Positions 52,172-59,505 of a DNA stretch of 64,000 nt are shown piece by piece. Source of the DNA: Hymenobacter norwichensis DSM 15439 (GTDB lineage: Bacteria > Bacteroidota > Bacteroidia > Cytophagales > Hymenobacteraceae). A program made the position numbers and the translations under genes. How positions within the stretch are numbered: position 1 is the stretch's first letter; each line of letters opens with the position of its first letter. The notes beneath the pieces are model-generated. The model saw nothing but the letters and a program-made list of their open reading frames with translations. It was not told the DNA's origin and did not search any database. The stretch is taken from the NCBI RefSeq assembly GCF_000420705.1, contig NZ_ATVL01000007.1, positions 992,001-1,056,000 on the forward strand, written 5' to 3'.

Positions 52172-52795
52172 TTGAAAAAAATACCGCTCGAAATCCTCGG
52201 CCTTTCCTCCAGCCAGTCGCAGTCCGGTTCTTTTGCCCTCATTTTGGGCGAAAAAACGGGCAACCGCCGCCTGCCCATCATCATCGGCATGTTCGAGGCG
52301 CAGAGCATTGCCATTCAGATTGAAAAAATAAATCCGAACCGCCCCCTCACGCACGACTTGTTCAAGAGCTTCGCCGAGCATGTGCACGTCGCCGTATTGG
52401 AGGTGATAATCTCCGACCTGAAAGAAGGCGTGTTCTACTCGAAAATCGTGTGTTCCGATGGCGCCACCACCTTCGAGTTGGACTCCCGGCCTTCCGATGC
52501 CATTGCCATTGGCCTGCGTTTCGGTGTGCCCATCTTTACGGTGGAAAGCGTGCTGAGCGAAGCCGGTATCATCTTGTCAGAACTCGACGAAAACGCCGAA
52601 GACTCGGACGACGACGAGGATGACGAGGATGACGACAACCCCGGCGAAGGCCCGGCTAAGCCCGAGCCTACCCCGCGCGACCCTAGCGGCCAAGTATCGC
52701 TGGACGAGCTAACTAAGATGCTGGCCCAAGCTCTGGAACGCGAGGACTACGAGAAAGCCGCCAAAATCCGCGACGAGCTAAACAAGCGCGGTTAG
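52172..52795 (+). CDS. Bifunctional nuclease (DUF151) family protein with C-terminal UvrB/UvrC motif
   Basis: A 207-residue protein. Residues 1-135 are the BFN/DUF151 domain (IPLEILGLSSSQSQSGSFAL, LPIIIGMFEAQSIAI, HDLFKSFAEHV, FELDSRPSDAIAIGLR). An acidic linker (about 145-163) leads into a UVR-type motif (LDELTKMLAQALEREDYEKAAKIRDELNKR). Start is TTG at 52172: the family N-terminus (KKIPLEILGLSS) begins there and no ATG occurs upstream within the frame. Role is uncertain: nuclease activity was reported for relatives. Confidence 0.85.
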   Translation: MKKIPLEILGLSSSQSQSGSFALILGEKTGNRRLPIIIGMFEAQSIAIQIEKINPNRPLTHDLFKSFAEHVHVAVLEVIISDLKEGVFYSKIVCSDGATTFELDSRPSDAIAIGLRFGVPIFTVESVLSEAGIILSELDENAEDSDDDEDDEDDDNPGEGPAKPEPTPRDPSGQVSLDELTKMLAQALEREDYEKAAKIRDELNKRG

Positions 52796-52818
52796 TATAT
52801 CGAGAAGCTATGCTCTTG

Positions 52819-52849
52819 AAAAAGCCACTCCCATCCGGAGTGGCTTTTT
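52819..52849. terminator. Bidirectional terminator after the bifunctional nuclease gene
   Basis: AAAAAGCCACTCC, loop CATCC, and GGAGTGGCTTTTT give a perfect 13-bp stem with A and T tracts, 24 bases after the stop. Confidence 0.9.
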
Positions 52850-52980
52850 ACTTTGCACTACGTTTAGAACAGGCCCTAACTGTAATTGAACTACCTGCTG
52901 TATAACGAGCGAAAACCAGCAAATGCGTAGCATTGCACTGTCTTGGCGGCCATTCGCCTTGCCTACAGAACTGCTTACCT

Positions 52981-53523
52981 ATGTCAGACGCCACTGCTGA
53001 TTTGCGCTTCCCCATCGGCCACCCAGTATTGCCTACTGGCCCGCTAGAGGCCGGGGCCCGCACCGCGCATATTGCCCACATTGCGTTGCTTCCGGACCAA
53101 CTGCGCGCTGCCGTTACCGGCTTGAACACCAATCAACTCGCCACCCCGTACCGCCCCGACGGCTGGACGGTGCGCCAGGTAATCCATCACCTGCCCGATT
53201 CGCACCTCAATGCCTACACTCGCTTCAAGCTAGCTCTCACCGAGGATAATCCGACCATCAGCCCTTACGATGAAGCTGCCTGGGCCGAGCTACCCGATAT
53301 AGCCGCCACGCCGCCGGCCGTATCGTTGGCTTTGCTGGAAGCCTTGCACATCCGCTGGACACTATTGCTGCGCAACCTGAGCGCCGAGCAGTGGCAGCGC
53401 ACCTTCTACCATCCTGGCTCGCAAAAGCAATTCACCCTCGACCAAGTGCTGGTACTATACGCTTGGCACGGCCGACACCACTTGGCGCACATCACGCAAC
53501 TCCGCCAGCGGCTAGGCTGGTAG
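52981..53523 (+). CDS. DinB/YfiT-family metal-dependent protein
   Basis: A 180-residue four-helix-bundle protein of the YfiT/BstA branch, which includes bacillithiol transferases and metal-dependent hydrolases. Ligand histidines are visible: RPDGWTVRQVIHHLPDSH near residue 60 and YAWHGRHHLAHI near the end. The N-terminus DLRFPIGHP... is the YfiT form. The start at 52981 (MSDATADL) is preferred to an in-frame ATG 48 bases earlier. Confidence 0.85.
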   Translation: MSDATADLRFPIGHPVLPTGPLEAGARTAHIAHIALLPDQLRAAVTGLNTNQLATPYRPDGWTVRQVIHHLPDSHLNAYTRFKLALTEDNPTISPYDEAAWAELPDIAATPPAVSLALLEALHIRWTLLLRNLSAEQWQRTFYHPGSQKQFTLDQVLVLYAWHGRHHLAHITQLRQRLGW

Positions 53524-53577
53524 GAGGGAAGTGTATTAGTTTACTGCCAAAGAGCAAATTGATACTTAACCTATTAC

Positions 53578-53627
53578 AAACAAAGAAGCCCTTGCTGTCC
53601 AGATGGATAGCAAGGGCTTCTTTGTTT
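53578..53627. terminator. Bidirectional terminator between dinB-like and mlaF genes
   Basis: AAACAAAGAAGCCCTTGCT and its exact complement AGCAAGGGCTTCTTTGTTT form a 19-bp stem with a 12-base loop. It closes the convergent dinB-like and mlaF transcripts. Confidence 0.9.
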
Positions 53628-53665
53628 GGGTATTACTTCAAATTCAATTCTAACGCTCTGAAGAA

Positions 53666-54475
53666 CTACACTTCTGAAAGCGGCTCGTTGGCCAGGGCTT
53701 CAAGGCCACCTTCCGACTCTTCATCTACGCGCTTGGCGGCGCGTACGAGGCTACTGCTGAAGATGAACTCACGCAGCTCGGGCACTTTAGCGGTTAGGAT
53801 CTGGTCTTTATTGCCGTCCCAGAGCTTTTCGCCTTTGTGCAGGAAGATAATATGGTCCCCGATTTCTACCACCGAGTTCATGTCATGGGTGATGACGACG
53901 GTAGTGATGCCGTACTCGTGGGTTATTTCGTGAATCAGTTCATCGATCTTGATGCTCGTGGCGGGGTCGAGGCCGGAGTTAGGCTCGTCGCAGAAGAGGT
54001 AGGTGCAGTTGGGCGCAATTGCGCGGGCAATACCTACCCGCTTCTTCATCCCACCCGATATTTCAGAGGGCATCTTGTTGCCTGCGTTTTCGAGGCCCAC
54101 GCGCTTCAGACAGAATTCCACCCGGTCGCGCCGCTCTTCCTTGCTCATTTCCGGCGTCAGCATCTTCAGCGGAAACTCGGTGTTTTCGTACACCGTCATC
54201 GAGTCGAACAGCGCCGAGCCTTGGAAGAGCATACCAATCTTGCGCCGGATTTCCTGCCGGATGTCCACCTTGTTGTTGGTGAAAACAGTGCCATCGAAGG
54301 TGATGCTGCCCAGGTCCGGTTTCATCAATCCTACAATGCATTGCAGAAGCACGCTTTTGCCAGTACCAGAGCCACCGAGCAGCAGATTGCACTTACCCGT
54401 TTCGAAAGTGCAGTTGATGCCTTTTAAGACGGCATTGCCGTTAAATGCCTTCTGAACGTTATGAATTTCAATCAT
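53666..54475 (-). CDS. mlaF: MlaF-type ABC transporter ATPase
   Basis: A 269-residue ATPase of phospholipid transport. Walker A GGSGTGKS (34-41), Q-loop GMLFQGSALFDSMTV, signature EISGGMKKRVGIARAI and Walker B YLFCDEPNSGLDP, with H in VVITHDMNS. The sequence is the MlaF type, partner of the permease gene 54575-55306 upstream. It moves lipid between inner and outer membrane to keep outer-membrane asymmetry. The solute-binding partner is not visible here. Confidence 0.93.
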   Translation of the reverse strand: MIEIHNVQKAFNGNAVLKGINCTFETGKCNLLLGGSGTGKSVLLQCIVGLMKPDLGSITFDGTVFTNNKVDIRQEIRRKIGMLFQGSALFDSMTVYENTEFPLKMLTPEMSKEERRDRVEFCLKRVGLENAGNKMPSEISGGMKKRVGIARAIAPNCTYLFCDEPNSGLDPATSIKIDELIHEITHEYGITTVVITHDMNSVVEIGDHIIFLHKGEKLWDGNKDQILTAKVPELREFIFSSSLVRAAKRVDEESEGGLEALANEPLSEV

Positions 54476-54479
54476 TTCT

Positions 54480-54574
54480 TTAGCTGTTAGCTACTAGCTG
54501 ACAGCTGATAGCCATTTTTGGCGGGCCAGTTGCTTGAAAAAGCTAACAGCCAACAGCTAATGGCTAACAGCTAA
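54480..54574. repeat. Imperfect inverted repeat of TTAGCTG words between mlaE and mlaF
   Basis: Arms near 54480-54512 and 54542-54574 can pair over about 33 bases with around seven mismatches. Each is made of repeated GCTAACAG or TTAGCTG words. It lies in the intergenic spacer of the mlaE-mlaF unit. Confidence 0.6.
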
Positions 54575-55306
54575 TTAGAGAAGTATCGCGGCCAATACGA
54601 AGTCGGCGAGCAGGATGGCAATGATGGAGTTGGTAACCGCACCAGTGCTGGCTGCACCTACTTCCAGAGCACCGCCTTCGGTATAGTAGCCTTTGAATGC
54701 CGAAATAGAAGACACCAAAAAGGCAAATACTATCGACTTGATTATGGCAAAGGTGATGTTGTAAGGAATAAAGTCGCTCCGGATTCCCTCAATGTATTCG
54801 GAAGCAGAAATAGCACCCGTAAGAGTACCTGCCAGATAACCACCCAAAATAGAGAGCAACATGGCCAGAATAACCAACAATGGGAACATCAGAATAGAAG
54901 CCACAATACGCGGCAGCACCAGATAAGAAGCCGAGTTGATACCCATGACCTCCAGTGCCGACACCTGCTCGGTGATGCGCATGGTGCCTAAACCGCCCGC
55001 AATGCTGGAGCCTACTTTCCCGGCCAGCACAATACTGGTAATGGTGGGGGCTAGCTCCAGAATAGTCATTTCGCGCACCATGTACCCAATAGTGGATTTC
55101 GGGATGAGGGGGCTGATAAGGTTGTAGGAAATCTGAACGCAGGTAACGGCCCCGATGAAGGCTGCTACTACCGACACGATAAACACGGAGTCGGTACCAA
55201 TGAGCACGCATTCATCAATAGTCCGTTTCCAGAGCACTGCGAATCGTTCTTTTCGAACCAGCATGCTCTGCATAAAAATCAGAAAAGAGCCGAAAGTTTT
55301 GACCAT
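54575..55306 (-). CDS. mlaE: MlaE-type ABC transporter permease
   Basis: A 243-residue MlaE/YrbE-type permease with five or six membrane helices. The family motifs are VFIVSVVAAFIGAVTCVQISYNL, VREMTILELAPTITSIVLAGKVGSSIAGGLGTMRITEQVSALEVMGINS and the closing TNSIIAILLADFVLAAILL. It is followed by mlaF and works with it. Confidence 0.93.
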   Translation of the reverse strand: MVKTFGSFLIFMQSMLVRKERFAVLWKRTIDECVLIGTDSVFIVSVVAAFIGAVTCVQISYNLISPLIPKSTIGYMVREMTILELAPTITSIVLAGKVGSSIAGGLGTMRITEQVSALEVMGINSASYLVLPRIVASILMFPLLVILAMLLSILGGYLAGTLTGAISASEYIEGIRSDFIPYNITFAIIKSIVFAFLVSSISAFKGYYTEGGALEVGAASTGAVTNSIIAILLADFVLAAILL

Positions 55307-55409
55307 AAGAGGGGATGTGAGAAGAAAAGCGGAAACTTGCGGCCGTGCGCCGCTATGTGTTCAAACGGCTGCAACCTCTTACGTAAAAAGCGCAACAACA
55401 ATCAAAGGA

Positions 55410-56123
55410 ATGGAAAAATATGTGGTAGTGACGGGCGGAACTAAGGGGATTGGGCGGGCCATTGTGCTACGTTTCTTGCGGGCCGGCCTGCCGGTAGTCA
55501 CCTGTGCTCGTTCCTCCGACAACCTAACTGAGTTGCAAACAGCCTGCCGCCAAGAAGTTCCCGGGGCGGTGCTGCACACGCTGCCCGCCGATTTGAGCCG
55601 CGCCGAAGACTGCCGTCGGTTCACTGATTTTGTGCTGGGTTTAGAAGGCGAAGTAGAGGTGCTGGTAAATAATACGGGTGCTTTTCTGCCCGGAAGGTTG
55701 CAGGACGAGCCCACTGACGGCTCGCAGTTGCGCCAGATGCTGGCCGCTAACCTGCTGAGCGCCTACGACGTGACGCTGCCGTTGCTGCCCGGCCTGATTG
55801 CGCAACGACGCGGCCATATTTTCACTATCTGTTCCACTGCTAGCATTACGGCCTACCCCAACGGTGGCTCCTACGGCATTGCCAAGCACGCCCTCTACGG
55901 CCTGACCCGCAACCTTCGTGAAGAACTCAAGGAGCATAACGTGCGGGTGACAGCCGTACTGCCGGGTGCTACCCTCACGGCCAGCTGGGAAGGCGTAGAC
56001 TTGCCCGCCGAGCGGTTCATCAAGCCCGACGACGTGGCCGAAGCCGTATTTTCTGCCTACAGCCTCTCGCCGCAAGCCGTAATCGAAGAACTACTCATCC
56101 GCCCGCAACTGGGGGATATATAG
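55410..56123 (+). CDS. SDR-family oxidoreductase
   Basis: A 237-residue short-chain dehydrogenase. VTGGTKGIGRA (NAD(P) site, residues 8-18), VNNTGAF, ICSTAS and YGIAK (YxxxK) are intact. Its start at 55410 is the first ATG that gives the Rossmann N-terminus MEKYVVVTGG; a longer frame to its left overlaps mlaE and is rejected. Substrate unknown. Confidence 0.85.
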   Translation: MEKYVVVTGGTKGIGRAIVLRFLRAGLPVVTCARSSDNLTELQTACRQEVPGAVLHTLPADLSRAEDCRRFTDFVLGLEGEVEVLVNNTGAFLPGRLQDEPTDGSQLRQMLAANLLSAYDVTLPLLPGLIAQRRGHIFTICSTASITAYPNGGSYGIAKHALYGLTRNLREELKEHNVRVTAVLPGATLTASWEGVDLPAERFIKPDDVAEAVFSAYSLSPQAVIEELLIRPQLGDI

Positions 56124-56127
56124 TAGC

Positions 56128-56192
56128 GCAGCAAGTGAGTAGTTGAGTAATTATTCTTGTCGACGATGATTATTTAGCTGCTCACTTGTTGC
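56128..56192. repeat. Imperfect inverted repeat between SDR and GIN-domain genes
   Basis: GCAGCAAGTGAGTAGTTGAG at the left and CTCACTTGTTGC at the right form an imperfect hairpin of GTGAG/GAGTA words between the convergent ends of the two genes. It may end transcription. Confidence 0.5.
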
Positions 56193-56193
56193 A

Positions 56194-56967
56194 CTACTCT
56201 TTGATCAGCTTACCCCGGCCAGTTATCTGAACTTCAACGGAAGAAGGATTGCCAGCATAGTGAATAGTGCTGGTGCCTGCGTGAATACCAGAGAGGCTAC
56301 TAGCAGCATTGACGTGAATAGCCCCATCAGCGTAAGGAGAAAGATTTACGTAGCAGGTGTTGACGCGCAGGTTGCTGGCAAAGAAACGGCCTAGCCCACC
56401 GCCGCTGAGCAGCAACTCGTTGGCTTGGCCCCGCAAGCGGTAATCACCTAGCTCGTATTGGTCTATCCAGAGGTATTGACTGCGAAGGTCCAAGTCATAG
56501 TCGCCAGCGCCTTTGAGGTGTAAATACAACGTATCGGCTTGGAGTTGACCTTGCCCGATGATGTTTCCCTGGCCGTTGAGGGCAATATTGGTAAGCCGGG
56601 GAACATGGAGCGTTACTTCGTGCGGTATCGAGTAGCTGCGGGCCCAGTTGCAGGTACTTTCGTTGCTGACGTACAGGCTGCCGCCGCGTACTTCCAGCTT
56701 CAAGTCGGATTGCAGGTGCGCGCCGGTACGCACCTCGGCGTAGGTGTCGGCATCCTGCACCAAAGTGATGTTCACGTTGTCGAGGGCAATTAGCTCCTCA
56801 AAGGCGGGTAAGTCGCGCCGCTCGGTGGTTACGTCGCCGGCGCTTTTCAGGCAGTCGTTGTTTTGGCAGGCTGCTAATAGGCTGGTGGATAGACCGAACA
56901 GTGAAAGCCAACGTAAAACCCGCCGTAGGCCGCTAACTTGCGGCGCAACTCCAATCCGAATCATCAT
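56194..56967 (-). CDS. GIN-domain (DUF2807) lipoprotein
   Basis: A 257-residue lipoprotein with lipobox LLAAC (near Cys 34) and a DUF2807 beta-helix-like domain: RRDLPAFEELIALDNVNITLVQ, LKLEVRGGSLYVSNEST, ALNGQGNIIGQGQL, LHLKGAGDYDLDLRS and the last repeat VQITGRGKLIKE. Two ATG codons are adjacent (56967 and 56964). It starts only nine bases from the divergent SDR start at 56977. Confidence 0.85.
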   Translation of the reverse strand: MMIRIGVAPQVSGLRRVLRWLSLFGLSTSLLAACQNNDCLKSAGDVTTERRDLPAFEELIALDNVNITLVQDADTYAEVRTGAHLQSDLKLEVRGGSLYVSNESTCNWARSYSIPHEVTLHVPRLTNIALNGQGNIIGQGQLQADTLYLHLKGAGDYDLDLRSQYLWIDQYELGDYRLRGQANELLLSGGGLGRFFASNLRVNTCYVNLSPYADGAIHVNAASSLSGIHAGTSTIHYAGNPSSVEVQITGRGKLIKE

Positions 56968-56976
56968 CTTACAGCT

Positions 56977-57669
56977 ATGGAACTAAGCGGCAAGGTAGCC
57001 ATTATCACAGGCGTCAGCAAAGGCATCGGACGGGCCACGGCCGAGGCATTGCTGGCTAAAGGAGCCGTAGTGGCCGGTTGGGGCCGCACCGCACCAGAGG
57101 GTCTGAGCAACGAACGGTTTCAGTTTTTCGAGTGCGACATCCGCGACGAGGTATCGGTGAAAGAGGCGTACACCAACACGCTCCGGGAACTTGGACCGGC
57201 CGTGCATGTGCTGGTCAACAACGCCGGTATCGGCAATTTTGGGCCGATTGATGGGTTTCCGTCGGAAGACTGGCACGCCATGTTCGATACCAACGTGCAC
57301 GGCCTGTTTTACTGCACGCGGGCGGTGCTGCCGGAAATGAAAAAGCAGAAAGAAGGCCACATCATCAACGTAGCCTCGCTGGCGGGCACGGCCGGTACGG
57401 CCAAGCTGGCCGGCTACTGCGCCACCAAATACGCCGTGCGCGGCTTCTCCGACGCCTTGTTCAAGGAAGTGCGGCCCGATGGTGTACGTGTTACTTGCGT
57501 GATGCCCGGCTCGGTGGAAACCAACTTTAATGGCGCCGAACCCGGCCAAGAGCCCGACCCACACAAGATGCAACCTGAAGATATTGCTGCCGCCATTGTG
57601 CACGCACTGGAAGCCCCGCAAACCGTTATGATATCGGAAATGCAGATGCGGCCCACGCAGCCTAAGTAG
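56977..57669 (+). CDS. SDR-family oxidoreductase
   Basis: A 230-residue short-chain dehydrogenase. GVSKGIGRA (NAD(P) loop), VNNAGIGNFGP, NVASLAGTAG and YCATK (YxxxK) are intact, so it should be active. The chosen start at 56977 gives MELSGKVAIITG; an upstream in-frame ATG at 56938 would overlap the divergent gene. Substrate unknown. Confidence 0.88.
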   Translation: MELSGKVAIITGVSKGIGRATAEALLAKGAVVAGWGRTAPEGLSNERFQFFECDIRDEVSVKEAYTNTLRELGPAVHVLVNNAGIGNFGPIDGFPSEDWHAMFDTNVHGLFYCTRAVLPEMKKQKEGHIINVASLAGTAGTAKLAGYCATKYAVRGFSDALFKEVRPDGVRVTCVMPGSVETNFNGAEPGQEPDPHKMQPEDIAAAIVHALEAPQTVMISEMQMRPTQPK

Positions 57670-57767
57670 CACCAAACTCCGGCTTGATGCTTTGTTGAAC
57701 GATGCGTAAAAACTCGTTCAATATTCACTGTTCAACGACTTGCCAGGTTATAATTTGGCGTTACAGC

Positions 57768-58676
57768 ATGGTAGAAGTTCAACATTTGACCAAGACCTTC
57801 GGCCCGCAAACCGCCGTGAACAACATCAGTTTCACGGTAGGAAAAGGCGAAATTCTGGGGTTTCTGGGGCCGAATGGCGCGGGCAAGTCCACGACCATGA
57901 AGATGGCTACCGGCTACCTGCCGCCCTCGGCCGGTACTGTGCTTATTGAGGGCTTCGACGTACTGACGGCCCCATTGGAAGTGCGCCGCCGGGTGGGCTA
58001 CCTGCCCGAACATAACCCGCTCTATCTGGATATGTACGTGCACGAGTACCTAGAATTCATTGGCTCGGTGCATGGCCTTGGGGGAGAGGCGCTACGCCGC
58101 CGGGTACGGCAGCTAGTGGAACGGGTAGGGCTGGGCCGAGAGCAGAACAAGCAAATCGGGGCTCTCTCGAAAGGCTACCGACAGCGCGTAGGCTTGGCGC
58201 AGGCCCTCATTCACGACCCCGGCGTGCTCATCCTCGACGAACCTACCACTGGTCTGGACCCCAACCAAATTGGCGAAATCCGCAGCTTGATTCGGGAGCT
58301 AGGTGAAGACAAAACCGTCATCTTTAGCACCCACATTCTGCCCGAAGTAACAGCCTTATGCAGCCGCGCCGTCATCATCAACCGGGGCCAATTGGTAGCC
58401 GATTCGCCTGTGTCGGAACTGGGCGCGGGCAAGGCCAGTGAAACGATTATCCGCGCCGAGTTCGAGCAGGCCATTGACATGCAATTGCTGCAAAACCTAC
58501 CCGGCATCAGCCGCGTGGAAGTGGAAACCGGCCACACCTACCGTATCCGGGCCACCGCCGGCACCGACCAGCGTGGGGCTATTTCACGGCTGGCCGCCCA
58601 GCAAGGCTGGATACTACTTGGTTTGCGGCAGGAAGAACAGTCGTTGGAGCAAGTGTTCCAAGCGTTGACGAAATGA
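57768..58676 (+). CDS. gldA: Gliding motility ABC transporter ATPase GldA
   Basis: A 302-residue ABC ATPase: Walker A GPNGAGKS (34-41), signature LSKGYRQRVGLAQAL, Walker B VLILDEPTTGLDP and H-loop STHILPE. The 70 residues after the ATPase core are an EQA/GISRVEVETG-type extension normal for GldA. Chosen start 57768 (MVEVQHLTKTFG). With GldF and GldG it forms an ABC complex needed for gliding in some Bacteroidota. A hairpin resembling a terminator separates it from gldF. Confidence 0.93.
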   Translation: MVEVQHLTKTFGPQTAVNNISFTVGKGEILGFLGPNGAGKSTTMKMATGYLPPSAGTVLIEGFDVLTAPLEVRRRVGYLPEHNPLYLDMYVHEYLEFIGSVHGLGGEALRRRVRQLVERVGLGREQNKQIGALSKGYRQRVGLAQALIHDPGVLILDEPTTGLDPNQIGEIRSLIRELGEDKTVIFSTHILPEVTALCSRAVIINRGQLVADSPVSELGAGKASETIIRAEFEQAIDMQLLQNLPGISRVEVETGHTYRIRATAGTDQRGAISRLAAQQGWILLGLRQEEQSLEQVFQALTK

Positions 58677-58699
58677 CCTACACTCCAACCAAAACAGCC

Positions 58700-58733
58700 C
58701 GTCATGCAAAGCGGCGCTCTGCATGACGTTTTT
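58700..58733. terminator. Terminator-like hairpin between gldA and gldF
   Basis: CGTCATGCA pairs with TGCATGACG, with an inner AGCG/CGCT pairing around a single G, giving a stem of about 13 bp followed by TTTTT at 58729-58733. It resembles the TCATGC repeat family. It could partly uncouple gldFG from gldA. Confidence 0.6.
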
Positions 58734-58758
58734 AACTATTCATATAGCACATCACTAG

Positions 58759-59484
58759 ATGTACGCCATTCTTCGCAAAGAATTCAATTCCTTCCTCAAC
58801 TCACCCGTGGCCTATGTGGTCATCGGGGTGTTTCTGGTGGCTACTGGCCTGTTCGTGTGGGTGTTTCCCGACAGCTCGGTGCTGGATTACGGCTTCGCTG
58901 ACTTGCAGACGCTGTTCAATACCGCGCCTTGGATTTTCCTGTTCCTGATTCCGGCCATCACCATGCGCACGTTTGCCGAGGAGAAGAAGGCCGGTACCAT
59001 CGAGCTGCTGCTTACCCGGCCCCTCACCGATGGCCAAATCATAGGCGGCAAGTACTTGGCGTGCCTGCTGCTGGCGCTGCTGGCGCTGTTGCCTACGCTG
59101 CTCTACTACTACTCGGTGTACAAGCTCGGCAACCCCGAAGGCAACATCGATTCGGCGGCCACGGTGGGTTCTTACCTTGGGCTGGTGCTGTTGGCGGCGG
59201 TGTTTGCGGCCATCGGCATCTTCGCCAGCGCCATCACCCGCGACCAAATTATTGCCTTTCTGGTAGCCGTGGTGGGCTGCTTTCTGGTGTACTCTGGCTT
59301 CGATTCGCTAGCCTCGGTTTTTGACGGCGCGCCGGCCTACTACATCAGCCAGCTCGGTATTGCCGCCCACTACCGCGACATCAGCAAAGGCCTCGTCGAT
59401 TCCCGCGACTTACTCTATTTCTTTAGCTTGATTGCCGGCCTGCTGCTGGCAACCAGAGTGGTGCTGCAAAGCCGTAACTGGTAG
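58759..59484 (+). CDS. gldF: Gliding motility ABC transporter permease GldF
   Basis: A 241-residue permease with six membrane segments. It begins MYAILRKEFNSFLNSPVAYVVIGVF and continues with NTAPWIFLFLIPAITMRTFAEEKKAGTIELLLTRPLTD, AIGIFASAITRDQI, and the end GLLLATRVVLQSRNW, all characteristic of GldF. Partner gldG follows 21 bases after the stop. Confidence 0.93.
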   Translation: MYAILRKEFNSFLNSPVAYVVIGVFLVATGLFVWVFPDSSVLDYGFADLQTLFNTAPWIFLFLIPAITMRTFAEEKKAGTIELLLTRPLTDGQIIGGKYLACLLLALLALLPTLLYYYSVYKLGNPEGNIDSAATVGSYLGLVLLAAVFAAIGIFASAITRDQIIAFLVAVVGCFLVYSGFDSLASVFDGAPAYYISQLGIAAHYRDISKGLVDSRDLLYFFSLIAGLLLATRVVLQSRNW

Positions 59485-59505
59485 TTGCCTAGCCGCCGAT
59501 ATCCT

